Positions 8,243 through 15,554 of a stretch of 25,218 bases of DNA are shown piece by piece. The notes under the pieces are model-generated. The model was not told where the DNA came from. It ran no database searches and saw only the letters and a list, made by a program, of their open reading frames with translations. This DNA comes from JBFHNV01 sp965365655 (GTDB taxonomy: Bacteria; Pseudomonadota; Gammaproteobacteria; HK1). The first letter of the stretch is position 1, and every line of letters starts with the position of its first letter. The stretch lies in contig CBDUCN010000031.1 in NCBI GenBank assembly GCA_965365655.1, positions 1 through 25,218 of the forward strand, written 5' to 3'. Made by a program: the position numbers and the translations under genes.

Positions 8243-8998
8243 ATGAACGACGCCGCCCCTCTCGCCCTTCTCGGGGTCAACATCGACCACGTTGCGACGC
8301 TGCGCCAGGCGCGCGGCACCCGCTACCCGGACCCGGTGCAGGCCGCGCTGGTCGCGCAGGATGCGGGCGCCGACGCGATCACGATCCACCTGCGCGAGGA
8401 TCGCCGGCACATCCAGGACCGGGACGTGGAGCTGATCGCGCAGGTGCTGCAGTGCCGGATGAACCTCGAGGTCGCGATCACCGACGCGATGCTGTCGCTC
8501 GCCGAGCGCCTGCGGCCCGCGGACTGCTGCCTGGTGCCGGAGAAGCGCGAGGAGCTGACGACCGAGGGCGGCCTGGACGTCGCCCGCTCGGCGCCGGCGG
8601 TGCGCGCGGCCTGCGAGCGCCTCGCCGTGGCCGGGGTGCGCGTGTCGCTGTTCATCGATCCGGATGTCGAGCAGGTGTGCGCGGCCGCCGACGCCGGCGC
8701 CCCGGTGGTGGAGCTGCACACCGGCAGCTACGCCGACGCGGCGGACGAGCCCGCGCGGGCCGCGGAGCTCGCGCGCATCGAACGCGCGACGGCGGCGGGC
8801 CTGGAGGCCGGGCTGCAGGTGAACGCGGGCCACGGGCTCCACTACCACAACGTTCAACCGGTGGCCGCCATCGGCGGCCTCACCGAGTTCAACATCGGCC
8901 ACGCCATCGTGGCGCGCGCGGTGTTCAGCGGCCTCGCGGCCGCGGTCACCGAGATGAAGCGCCTGCTGCGCGAGGCGCGCCGCCCGGGCCGCGCCTGA
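8243..8998 (+). CDS. pdxJ: Pyridoxine 5'-phosphate synthase PdxJ
   Basis: Cytoplasmic TIM-barrel enzyme that condenses 1-deoxy-D-xylulose 5-phosphate with 3-amino-1-hydroxyacetone 1-phosphate to pyridoxine 5'-phosphate (DXP-dependent vitamin B6 pathway). It has 251 residues. Visible motifs are GVNIDHVATLRQARGT, the active-site run ITIHLREDRRHI (His49, Arg51 and His56, matching E. coli His45, Arg47 and His52), Glu76 in MNLEVA, and the late loop QVNAGHGLHYHN. In many Gammaproteobacteria acpS follows, but here the next gene is the convergent rne, 3 bp away. A 244-bp gap and a TAGACT box suggest its own promoter. Confidence 0.97.
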   Translation: MNDAAPLALLGVNIDHVATLRQARGTRYPDPVQAALVAQDAGADAITIHLREDRRHIQDRDVELIAQVLQCRMNLEVAITDAMLSLAERLRPADCCLVPEKREELTTEGGLDVARSAPAVRAACERLAVAGVRVSLFIDPDVEQVCAAADAGAPVVELHTGSYADAADEPARAAELARIERATAAGLEAGLQVNAGHGLHYHNVQPVAAIGGLTEFNIGHAIVARAVFSGLAAAVTEMKRLLREARRPGRA

Positions 8999-9001
8999 GG
9001 G

Positions 9002-11455
9002 TCAGTCCTCCCGCACGGCGCGCGGCGCGTCAGCGGCGGGGCCCGCATCGGCCTCGGCCGCCGGCTTGGGCTGGGGGCGCACCACGGTCACGTCGTCGCG
9101 GCTGTCGCGCGCCGCGTCAGCGGCGGGGGCGCCGGTCGGCTCCGGACGCTGGCCGTTGCCGTTCGCGGGCCTCTGGGCGGATCCCGCATCGCGCCCGCTG
9201 TCGTCCCGATCGCCCGGCGGCGGCGTGCGAGGCGCGGCCTGTGCCCCGTCACCGCTGCCCTGCGCCGCGCGCTCGGCCTCGCCCCCGGGGGCCTGCTCGG
9301 CGCGCGCCGCGGAGCCGTTTCCCCCGTCCCCGTCGCCTTGCGGCCGGTCCGCCTGGCCTTCGCCCTGGCGCCGTCCACGCCGTCCGCCGCCGCGCCGGCC
9401 GCGCCGCCCGCGCCCGGAACGCTGTCCCTGGCCCGTGCCGTCGCCGGCCGCGTCGGCCGTCTCCGGCGCCGCCTTCGCGGGGGCGGCGTCGCCGCCCTCG
9501 GTGGGCGCCGGCGTCGGCGCCGGCCGGGCCTTCTGCGCGGAGTCCTTCGCGCCCTGTCCGGGCGACGAGCGCCGGCGAGGCTCGGCGGACTCGTCGGCAT
9601 TGCGCCCGCCGCGCCGCGCGTCGCGCCCGCCCTGTCCACGCGCGGGCTGACCGCTGCTGCGCCGCTTGCGGTCCGTCCCGCTGCGGCCCCGCGGCTCGCC
9701 GGAGCGGCGGCGTTCGCCGTCGCTGCCGCCGTCGTCCGGGCGCGCTCCGCCGGCGGTGCCGAACAGCGCCTTCCACAGGCGCGGGAACAGACCGTCGCGA
9801 GCAGGCGGCGGTGGCGGCGCCGCCTCGGGGACGACCGGCACCGGCGGAGGAGGGGCCACGGCGCGCACGGCCGGCACCTCGACCCGGGTCGTGCCGGGGT
9901 TCTCCACGAAGTCAGGCAGCGTCGGCTCGCGCGCCGCGAGCTCGAAGCTGGGCTGGCGCACCGCGCCGTGCTCGCGGTCGTCGTCGCGGATGCGCTCCAC
10001 CCGGTACTGGGCGGGGGACACCGCCGGATCCGGGATGATCACGATGCGCACGCCATGCTCGCGCTCCAGGTCGTGCACCGTCTCGCGCTTCTCGTTCAGG
10101 AGATAGGTGCCGACGTCCAGCGGCAGCGTGGCCGCCACGGTGCCGGTGCGATCCTTCATCGCCTGCTCCTCGAGCAGCCGCAGCACCGACAGCGCCAGGG
10201 ATTCCGGCCCCCGGATCGCGCCCTGGCCGTTGCAGGTGGGGCAGACCTTGAGGGTGGAGTCGCCCAGCGACGGGCGCAGCCGCTGGCGCGACATCTCCAT
10301 CAGCCCGAAGCGCGAGATGCGCCCGAGCTGCACCCGCGCGCGGTCCTGCTTCAGCGCGTCGCGCAGCCGGTTCTCCACCTCGCGCTGGTTCTTCGCCGGC
10401 GTCATGTCGATGAAGTCGATGACGATCAGCCCCCCGACGTCGCGCAGCCGGAGCTGGCGGGCGACCTCGTCGGCGGCCTCCAGGTTGGTCTGCAGCGCGG
10501 TCTCCTCGATGTCGCTGCCCTTCGTGGCGCGCGCCGAGTTGATGTCCACCGAGACCAGCGCCTCGGTGTGGTCGATGACGATGGACCCGCCCGAGGGCAG
10601 CTCGACCTGGTGGCTGAACGCGGACTCGATCTGGGTCTCGATCTGGTAGCGCGAGAACAGCGGCACGCTGTCCTCGTAGAGCTTCACCCGCGCGGCGTTC
10701 TGAGGCATCACCTGGCGCATGAAGTCCATCGCCTCGGCGTACACGGCGGGGCTGTCGATCAGGATCTCGCCCACGTCCTTCGAGAAGTAGTCGCGGATCG
10801 CGCGGATGATGACGTTCGAATCCTGGTGGATCAGGAACGGGGCGGCGCGCTCCTGCGCGGCCGCCTCGATCGCGGTCCACAGCTTGAGCAGGTACTCGAG
10901 GTCCCACTGCAGCTCCTCGGCGGACTTGCCGACGCCTGCGGTGCGCACGATCAGGCCCATGCCGGCCGGCACGTCGAGCTGGCTCAGCGCGTCGCGCAGC
11001 TCGCCGCGCTCGTCGCCCTCCACGCGGCGCGAGATGCCGCCGGCCCGGGGGTTGTTCGGCATCAGCACCAGGTAGCGCCCGGCGAGGCTGGGGAACGTGG
11101 TGAGCGCCGCGCCCTTGGTGCCGCGCTCCTCCTTCTCGACCTGCACGATGACCTCCTGGCCCTCGCGCAGCACGTCCTTGATGGACTGACGGGCGCCTTC
11201 GGACGCCTGGGCGTCCTCCGCGAAGTACTCGCGCGCCAGCTCCTTGAAGGGCAGGAAGCCGTGGCGCTCCGCGCCGTAGTCGACGAAGGCCGCCTCCAGG
11301 CTGGGCTCCACGCGGGTGATGCGGCCCTTGTAGACGCTCGCCTTCTTCTGCGCGCGGCCACGGACCTCGATGTCCAGGTCGTACAGGTACTGACCATCCA
11401 CCATCGCCACCCGCAGCTCTTCGGGCTGGGTGGCGTTGACCAACATTCTCTTCAT
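9002..11455 (-). CDS. rne: Ribonuclease E
   Basis: Essential single-strand-specific endoribonuclease and degradosome scaffold. It has 817 residues, shorter than E. coli (1061). The catalytic half (1-~500) is complete: S1 domain (~36-120), 5' sensor/RNase H-like region, DNase I-like site with Asp304 (VSVDINSARATKGSDIEETA) and Asp347 (LIVIDFIDM), and the zinc-link CPTC at 405-408. These sit one residue from E. coli Asp303, Asp346 and Cys404/407. The tail (~500-817) is low-complexity. It holds an amphipathic segment DGLFPRLWKALFGTAGG (554-570), in the place of the E. coli membrane-targeting helix, and an Arg/Gly-rich stretch at 680-697 likely to bind RNA. The minus-strand start is ATG at 11455. 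A long leader upstream suggests autoregulation. Confidence 0.97.
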   Translation of the reverse strand: MKRMLVNATQPEELRVAMVDGQYLYDLDIEVRGRAQKKASVYKGRITRVEPSLEAAFVDYGAERHGFLPFKELAREYFAEDAQASEGARQSIKDVLREGQEVIVQVEKEERGTKGAALTTFPSLAGRYLVLMPNNPRAGGISRRVEGDERGELRDALSQLDVPAGMGLIVRTAGVGKSAEELQWDLEYLLKLWTAIEAAAQERAAPFLIHQDSNVIIRAIRDYFSKDVGEILIDSPAVYAEAMDFMRQVMPQNAARVKLYEDSVPLFSRYQIETQIESAFSHQVELPSGGSIVIDHTEALVSVDINSARATKGSDIEETALQTNLEAADEVARQLRLRDVGGLIVIDFIDMTPAKNQREVENRLRDALKQDRARVQLGRISRFGLMEMSRQRLRPSLGDSTLKVCPTCNGQGAIRGPESLALSVLRLLEEQAMKDRTGTVAATLPLDVGTYLLNEKRETVHDLEREHGVRIVIIPDPAVSPAQYRVERIRDDDREHGAVRQPSFELAAREPTLPDFVENPGTTRVEVPAVRAVAPPPPVPVVPEAAPPPPPARDGLFPRLWKALFGTAGGARPDDGGSDGERRRSGEPRGRSGTDRKRRSSGQPARGQGGRDARRGGRNADESAEPRRRSSPGQGAKDSAQKARPAPTPAPTEGGDAAPAKAAPETADAAGDGTGQGQRSGRGRRGRRGGGRRGRRQGEGQADRPQGDGDGGNGSAARAEQAPGGEAERAAQGSGDGAQAAPRTPPPGDRDDSGRDAGSAQRPANGNGQRPEPTGAPAADAARDSRDDVTVVRPQPKPAAEADAGPAADAPRAVRED

Positions 11456-11594
11456 TTCGTCTGGTCCTGCTCGCAGTCACGGCGCACCCGGTCGGGGCGC
11501 CTGGTCGATCCGGCGATCGCGAACGCACGGCAGGAGGCTCTGGCGCGGCAACGCGCCGATCGAGACGGGGGAGGCGCGCGTGCGATGCCGCACG

Positions 11595-11630
11595 TCCGGT
11601 CCCTGTCCCCAGTGTTCGGGGACAGCCGGA
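11595..11630 (-). repeat. Bulged stem-loop in the rne leader
   Basis: CTGTCCCC (11603-11610) pairs perfectly with GGGGACAG (11618-11625) around a 7-nt loop. TCCGG (11595-11599) pairs with CCGGA (11626-11630), leaving three unpaired bases (11600-11602) on one side. It lies about 140 nt upstream of the start codon on the rne transcript. There is no T tract, so it is not an intrinsic terminator. Confidence 0.6.
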
Positions 11631-11702
11631 GCGCTTCTCCACCCGGCGGGAGCGCCCTGCGCGGCCGCCATCGGGGCGATACCGCCGCAGGCCGTCCCTG
11701 GT

Positions 11703-11739
11703 TCCACGCCGCGCACCCCAAGGGGCCCCCCGGCGTGGA
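11703..11739 (-). repeat. Nested stem-loop in the rne leader
   Basis: TCCACGCCG (11703-11711) pairs with CGGCGTGGA (11731-11739). The interior carries CCCC (11716-11719) and GGGG (11722-11725), which can extend the fold. It is the second strong hairpin of the predicted rne leader. Confidence 0.55.
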
Positions 11740-11887
11740 GGAATCGGTCGATCGAGTTCCTGTCTGCCTGCGCGACGCGGGTCGCGCCTGCCGACGCAAT
11801 CATCGCGCCGGCCTGCTCCGGAAGCGCGCTGGTGGGCCCTTGCCCGGCCCCGCGGCGCTCGGCCTGTGCCGTCACCGGAGCCTGTGC

Positions 11888-11917
11888 AATATAGCAATCG
11901 CCCCGACGCGCGGTAAA
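11888..11917 (-). promoter_or_regulatory. Candidate sigma-70 promoter of rne
   Basis: Read on the minus strand, TTTACC (11917-11912) is followed by 18 nt and TATATT (11893-11888). TGC directly before TATATT makes it an extended -10. This is an unusually AT-rich spot for the window. Transcription would start near 11881 and run toward rne. Confidence 0.6.
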
Positions 11918-12054
11918 CCGCGGGTCGGGCGGCTGCCAGCGGGCTGTGGATTTCCGGCAGCCGGCGCCCGGCGCACGGATGTGCCGGCACGAATCCGGCA
12001 CACAAGTGATTGATTCACTGAAGCGAGCGGGAGACCGGGTCTTCCGCGGAGTAC

Positions 12055-12085
12055 GTTGGAATCCGGCGCGACGTCGAATTCCAAC
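12055..12085. repeat. Inverted repeat upstream of the rluC -10 box
   Basis: GTTGGAAT (12055-12062) and ATTCCAAC (12078-12085) are perfect 8-bp arms separated by 15 bp. Their starts are 23 bp apart, about two helical turns. The right arm ends 7 bp before the TAGCAT box, so the repeat covers the expected -35 region. This geometry suits a dimeric regulator, but no known operator consensus is recognised. Confidence 0.5.
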
Positions 12086-12092
12086 GGCCTGC

Positions 12093-12098
12093 TAGCAT
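12093..12098 (+). promoter_or_regulatory. Candidate extended -10 box of rluC (leaderless)
   Basis: TAGCAT preceded by TGC forms an extended -10. Six nt separate it from ATG 12105, so a transcript starting 7 nt downstream would begin at the start codon. No Shine-Dalgarno is seen. Confidence 0.5.
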
Positions 12099-12104
12099 TC
12101 GCCG

Positions 12105-13073
12105 ATGGGCAGTCCGTCGCAACCCGCGACCGTGCGTACCGTGCGCGTGGACGCCGAGCACGCCGGCCAGCGCCTCGACAACTTCCTCGCAGCCCAGTTC
12201 CGCAACGTGCCCAGGGCGCGCCTCTACCGCAGCGTGCGCACCGGCGAGGTGCGGGTGAACAAGGGCCGTGTGCGCCAGGACTACCGTCTCGAGGAGGGTG
12301 ACGTGGTGCGCCTGCCGCCGCTCGGCGGCGCCCGCCCGGCGGCTCCCGACGGCGCGCCTTCGCCGGCGCTCGGAGACACGCTGCGTCGTGCGGTGCTGTA
12401 CGAGGACGACGACCTGCTGGTCATCGACAAGCCCAGCGGGCTCGCCGTGCACGGCGGGAGCGGCCGCTCCCTGGGCCTCATCGAGGCGATGCGCGCGCTG
12501 CGCCCCCGCCAGGGCTTCCTGGAACTCGTGCATCGCCTGGATCGCGAGACCTCGGGCTGCCTGCTGCTCGCGAAGCGCCGCCGCGCCCTCGTGTCCCTGC
12601 ACGAGGCGCTGCGCGAGGGGCGGGTGGACAAGCGCTACCGCACGCTGCTGCGCGGGCGCTGGCGAGGCGGCGGCCGGCGGGTGGACCGGGCGCTGGAGCG
12701 CGGCCGCGGCGCGGACCGGCGGGTGCGGGTGGACGCCGGCGGCCGCGAGTCCAGCACCGCGTTCACGCCGCTCGCCGTGTGCGACAGGGCGAGCTTCATG
12801 GAGGCGCGCCCGCACACCGGGCGCACGCATCAGATCCGGGTGCACGCGGCCGCGCTGGGGATGCCGGTCGCAGGCGACGAGCGCTACGGTGACCGCGCGT
12901 TCAACGCGAGCCTCAAGCCCCTCGGCCTGCGCCGCCTGTTCCTGCACGCGGCGGCGCTGCGCTTCGAGCACCCGATTACCGCGGAGCGCGTCGAGGTGCA
13001 GGCGCCGCTGCCGCAGGCGCTCGCCGCGGTGCTCGATGCCCTGGAGCTGCCGCACGCCGCGCCCGCATCCTGA
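12105..13073 (+). CDS. rluC: 23S rRNA pseudouridine synthase RluC
   Basis: RluA-family enzyme. RluC makes pseudouridine at 955, 2504 and 2580 of 23S rRNA (E. coli numbering). The 322 residues match RluC (319). An N-terminal S4 RNA-binding domain (about 20-72) has QRLDNFLAAQF and VRVNKGRVRQDYRLEEGD. The catalytic motif HRLDRETSG places Asp146 at the active site (E. coli RluC Asp144). The late motif RTHQIRVHAAALGMPVAGDERYG is complete. Divergence from rne is the usual genomic neighbourhood of rluC, which supports RluC over RluD. The start ATG 12105 has no Shine-Dalgarno and sits 6 nt after a -10-like box. Confidence 0.93.
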   Translation: MGSPSQPATVRTVRVDAEHAGQRLDNFLAAQFRNVPRARLYRSVRTGEVRVNKGRVRQDYRLEEGDVVRLPPLGGARPAAPDGAPSPALGDTLRRAVLYEDDDLLVIDKPSGLAVHGGSGRSLGLIEAMRALRPRQGFLELVHRLDRETSGCLLLAKRRRALVSLHEALREGRVDKRYRTLLRGRWRGGGRRVDRALERGRGADRRVRVDAGGRESSTAFTPLAVCDRASFMEARPHTGRTHQIRVHAAALGMPVAGDERYGDRAFNASLKPLGLRRLFLHAAALRFEHPITAERVEVQAPLPQALAAVLDALELPHAAPAS

Positions 13074-13170
13074 CCGGGCGGCGACCGGGTACGATCGAGC
13101 GCGACGATCAACGGCCCTCGAAGGCGCGGGGAGCGCGCCGGCGTGGCAGGACCCTGCGGAGCGTGCAAGC

Positions 13171-14172
13171 ATGAGTGACAGCGATCCTTCCTCCGACGCG
13201 CCGGCGACGGGCGGCGGTCCCACGCGGGCGGCCACGTCCGCCGGCGAGTGGGAGCGTGACGTCCTGACGCGCCTGGCCTTCGCGGCGGTCGGCGAGCAGC
13301 GCCGGGCGCGGCGCTGGAACACGCTGTTCAAGCTCGCGCTGCTGGGCTACCTGGTGGCGCTGCTGGTGATCTGGACGCCGGGGGACTGGCTGGACATCGC
13401 GCCCGCCTCGCGGCACGTCGCGCTGGTCGACCTCGACGGCGTGATCGCGAACGACAGCGCCGCCAGCGCCGACCGCGTCGCGAGGGGGCTGCGTGCCGCG
13501 TTCGACGACGACGACACTGCCGCGGTGATCCTGCGCATCAACAGCCCCGGCGGCAGCCCCGTGCAGTCGGGCCTGCTCCACGACGAGATCAAGCGCCTGC
13601 GCGAGAAGCACCCGGACACCCCGCTGTACGCCGTGATCACCGACGTGTGCGCGTCCGGCGGCTACTACGTGGCGGCGGCGGCCGATCGCATCTACGCCGA
13701 CAAGGCCAGCGTGGTGGGCTCCATCGGCGTGCTGATCAACGGATTCGGCTTCGTGGAGGCGATGGAGACCCTGGGCGTCGAGCGCCGCCTGATCGCGGCG
13801 GGGCGCAACAAGGGCCTGCTGGACCCGTTCTCGCCGCTGCGCGAGGAGGAGGTGGCCCACATGCGCGGCATCCTGGAGACCGTGCACGCGCAGTTCATGG
13901 ACGTCGTGAAGAAGGGCCGCGGGGATCGCCTCAAGGACGATCCGGACCTGTTCACCGGGCTCATCTGGACCGGGGCGCAGGGGGTTGAGCTGGGCCTGGT
14001 GGACGCGCTGGGCAGCGCCGGCTACGTCGCGCGCGAGGTCGTGGGCGTCGAGGACGTGGTGGACTTCACGCCGCGGCGAAGCCTGCTGGAATCGGTCACG
14101 AGCCGCCTCGGCGCCTCGATCGGCGCGGCCCTCGCGACGCACGCGGGCCTGGATGGTCTGCGCCTGCGCTGA
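13171..14172 (+). CDS. Signal peptide peptidase SppA-type S49 serine protease
   Basis: Short (333 residues, about 36 kDa) S49 peptidase, anchored in the inner membrane by one helix (about 51-69, TLFKLALLGYLVALLVIW) with the catalytic domain outside. The family cleaves leftover signal peptides and membrane fragments. Likely dyad: Ser162 (CASGGYYVAAAADRIYAD) and Lys214 (AGRNKGLLDPFSPL). The 52-residue spacing equals that of B. subtilis SppA Ser147/Lys199. INSPGGSPVQSG (124-134) is the usual substrate-binding strand. The N-terminal ~45 residues are acidic and Ser/Pro/Gly-rich. A 97-nt gap follows rluC; neighbouring rluC and sppA-like genes occur in Pseudomonas. It is an SppA relative rather than the long two-domain E. 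coli SppA. Confidence 0.92.
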   Translation: MSDSDPSSDAPATGGGPTRAATSAGEWERDVLTRLAFAAVGEQRRARRWNTLFKLALLGYLVALLVIWTPGDWLDIAPASRHVALVDLDGVIANDSAASADRVARGLRAAFDDDDTAAVILRINSPGGSPVQSGLLHDEIKRLREKHPDTPLYAVITDVCASGGYYVAAAADRIYADKASVVGSIGVLINGFGFVEAMETLGVERRLIAAGRNKGLLDPFSPLREEEVAHMRGILETVHAQFMDVVKKGRGDRLKDDPDLFTGLIWTGAQGVELGLVDALGSAGYVAREVVGVEDVVDFTPRRSLLESVTSRLGASIGAALATHAGLDGLRLR

Positions 14173-14209
14173 GCTCGTGAACCTTGTGCCGCGCGCGTCG
14201 CGGTGGCGG

Positions 14210-14800
14210 TCACGGCGTGCCCAGCACCGGCACACCCGCCTCGCGCAGCAACCGGCACACCGCGATCAGCGGCAGCCCCACCAGAGCCGTGGGGTCGTCG
14301 CAGTGGATGGCGCGGAACAGCGCGATGCCCAGGCCCTCGCAGCGGAACGCGCCGGCGCAGTCCAGCGGGCGATCCCTCGCCACGTACTCGCGCACCTCAA
14401 GTGCACCCAGATCGCGCAGGCACACCCGGGTGTGGTCGAGCGCTTCCCCGCGCACGCGGCCTCCGTCGCCGGCCAGCGCGACCGCGGTGTAGAACGAGAC
14501 CTCGCGACCGCTCATCGCGGTGAGCTGGGCCACCGCGGCGTCCTCGCGCCCCGGCTTGCCGAGCGTCCGGCCGTCGAGGCTGGCCACCTGGTCCGAGCCG
14601 ATGACCAGCGCTCCGGGCGCCCCGGCGGCCACCGCGCTCGCCTTCGCGCGCGCGAGGCGCGCCGCGAGTGCCCGCGGCGGCTCGTCCGTCAGCGGCGTCT
14701 CGTCGACGTCGGGGGCGACCACGTCGAAGGGCCGTCCGAGCCGCTCGAGCAGGGAGCGGCGGTAGGGGGAGGTCGAGGCCAGGATCAGCCGCGGGGGCAT
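14210..14800 (-). CDS. Maf-type nucleoside triphosphate pyrophosphatase (YceF-like)
   Basis: Hydrolyses non-canonical nucleotides to monophosphates. The YceF subgroup prefers 7-methyl-GTP, and divergence from yceD-rpmF, as in E. coli, favours that subgroup. The 196 residues are normal length. Motifs: LILASTSPYRRSLLERLG (5-22), DVDET (31-35), VIGSDQVA with the likely catalytic Asp70, and LGKPG around Lys82. It converges on the sppA-like gene with 37 bp between stops and no clear intrinsic terminator. A TAGCAT box on the minus strand (14839-14834) lies about 33 nt before its ATG and may be its -10. Confidence 0.93.
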   Translation of the reverse strand: MPPRLILASTSPYRRSLLERLGRPFDVVAPDVDETPLTDEPPRALAARLARAKASAVAAGAPGALVIGSDQVASLDGRTLGKPGREDAAVAQLTAMSGREVSFYTAVALAGDGGRVRGEALDHTRVCLRDLGALEVREYVARDRPLDCAGAFRCEGLGIALFRAIHCDDPTALVGLPLIAVCRLLREAGVPVLGTP

Positions 14801-14833
14801 GGGCAGGGCGCGCCGGCGAGATTCGGTCCGCGA

Positions 14834-14839
14834 ATGCTA
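14834..14839 (-). promoter_or_regulatory. Candidate -10 box for the maf-like gene
   Basis: Minus strand TAGCAT, identical to the rluC box including the following TCG. A start near 14827 would give a leader of about 27 nt. No good -35 is visible, so this is tentative. Confidence 0.3.
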
Positions 14840-14871
14840 CCCGACGGGCCGTGCCCCGACCGATGCGACCT

Positions 14872-14901
14872 TTGACAGGCGCGAACCATCATCATTACGA
14901 T
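14872..14901 (+). promoter_or_regulatory. Sigma-70 promoter of the yceD-rpmF-plsX-fab operon
   Basis: TTGACA (14872-14877), an 18-nt spacer and TACGAT (14896-14901). This is the best consensus promoter in the window. The start would be near 14908, only about 3 nt before the yceD ATG at 14911, so the transcript would be nearly leaderless. Confidence 0.75.
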
Positions 14902-14910
14902 CCCGTGTTT

Positions 14911-15444
14911 ATGCACGCACCCCTTCCGACCCGCGCCGACCCGTGGCGGGCCGCCGCGGCCGGGGAAACGCTGCAGGGCACACTGGCGCCGGAACGCGTC
15001 CCACGGATCGCGGGCGTGGCGCAGCTCGATGCGCCCCTGACGGCAACGCTGCACTTTGCGCTCGACGAGGGCGGAACGCCCGCCGTCGAGATCGAGGTCC
15101 GGGGGTGTTACGGCTTCACCTGTCAGCGGTGCCTGCAGCCGATGCAGGACCGGCGGTGTGATCGCTCCCGGGTGCTGGTCGCGGCCGACGACGGCGCAGA
15201 CCGCACGCTGGACGCGGGCGCGGAGGTCGTGACGTGTGCGCGCGGCAGTTCCCTGGAGCTCGCCGCGCTGGTGGAGGACGAGGTGCTGCTGGCGCTGCCG
15301 CTCGCGCCCTGCCACGCGCAGGAGGACTGCGGCGGCGAGCCGCCGCACCGGGCCGGTGCGGCCGCGCCGGCGCAGCCCGCGCGGGGCGGGGACAGCCCCT
15401 TCGCCGCGCTCGCCGCGCTGCGCGGCGGCGCGAAGGACGATTGA
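14911..15444 (+). CDS. yceD: YceD family protein (DUF177), 23S rRNA accumulation protein
   Basis: The 177-residue DUF177 protein is encoded directly before rpmF, as in nearly all bacteria. The family is needed for normal 23S rRNA accumulation; its molecular mechanism is not settled. The characteristic CQRCL (Cys71 and Cys74) in GCYGFTCQRCLQPM is present, as is the acidic segment LAALVEDEVLLALPLAPCH near residues 110-134. The C-terminus (about 140-177) is Ala/Pro/Gly-rich and ends with FAALAALRGGAKDD. The start ATG 14911 follows the TTGACA/TACGAT promoter directly. It is the first gene of the fatty-acid/phospholipid operon. Confidence 0.92.
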   Translation: MHAPLPTRADPWRAAAAGETLQGTLAPERVPRIAGVAQLDAPLTATLHFALDEGGTPAVEIEVRGCYGFTCQRCLQPMQDRRCDRSRVLVAADDGADRTLDAGAEVVTCARGSSLELAALVEDEVLLALPLAPCHAQEDCGGEPPHRAGAAAPAQPARGGDSPFAALAALRGGAKDD

Positions 15445-15449
15445 CGGAG

Positions 15450-15470
15450 CCCGGCGGCGCAGCCGCCGGG
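15450..15470 (+). repeat. GC-rich hairpin after yceD
   Basis: A 9-bp perfect stem (CCCGGCGGC with GCCGCCGGG) around a 3-nt loop, starting 5 nt after the yceD stop. No T tract follows, so it is more likely a processing, stability or attenuation element than an intrinsic terminator. It lies in the 110-nt yceD-rpmF spacer. Confidence 0.5.
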
Positions 15471-15554
15471 ACGCTGGACGAAGACGGCCGCCGCGTGAGC
15501 GACGGCACATCGCGGCCCGACGACGGGCCGCCTCACACGGAACAGGAGACCCAG

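Larger units (their letters stand above)
11456..11881 (-). promoter_or_regulatory. Long structured 5'UTR of rne (predicted)
   Basis: About 425 nt separate the predicted transcription start (near 11881) from the rne ATG at 11455. Two strong hairpins are visible. One at 11595-11630 has an 8-bp perfect stem with a 7-nt loop, plus a further 5-bp stem set off by a 3-nt one-sided bulge. The second at 11703-11739 has 9-bp perfect arms enclosing a nested CCCCAAGGGG. E. coli rne has a 361-nt leader whose hairpins mediate RNase E autoregulation, so the same role is inferred here. Open frames in this stretch encode no recognisable protein. Confidence 0.55.

Noticed and set aside
7995..8246. 83-codon frame from GTG 7995 that exactly fills the recO-pdxJ gap, overlapping both neighbours by 4 bp
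   Set aside because: The overlaps are attractive, but the product is an Arg/Gly/Pro/Ser-rich string with no recognisable motif. A or T ends about a fifth of its codons, clearly more than in the real genes alongside, and no ribosome site is seen. Long open frames arise easily at this GC.
9066..9720. Clusters of short GC-rich repeats in the rne tail coding region
   Set aside because: They follow from repeated Arg/Gly/Pro/Ala codons, not from spaced direct repeats; no CRISPR-like unit and spacer pattern exists.
9088..9776. Arg/Pro/Ala-rich frames in other phases over the RNase E tail
   Set aside because: They are frame-shifted readings of the low-complexity rne tail; the rne frame is continuous with the conserved catalytic domain.
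11456..12005. Several overlapping frames on both strands in the rne-rluC spacer (e.g. about 150 and 174 codons)
   Set aside because: None resembles a protein family, several overlap each other on both strands, and the stretch contains the predicted rne leader with stable hairpins.
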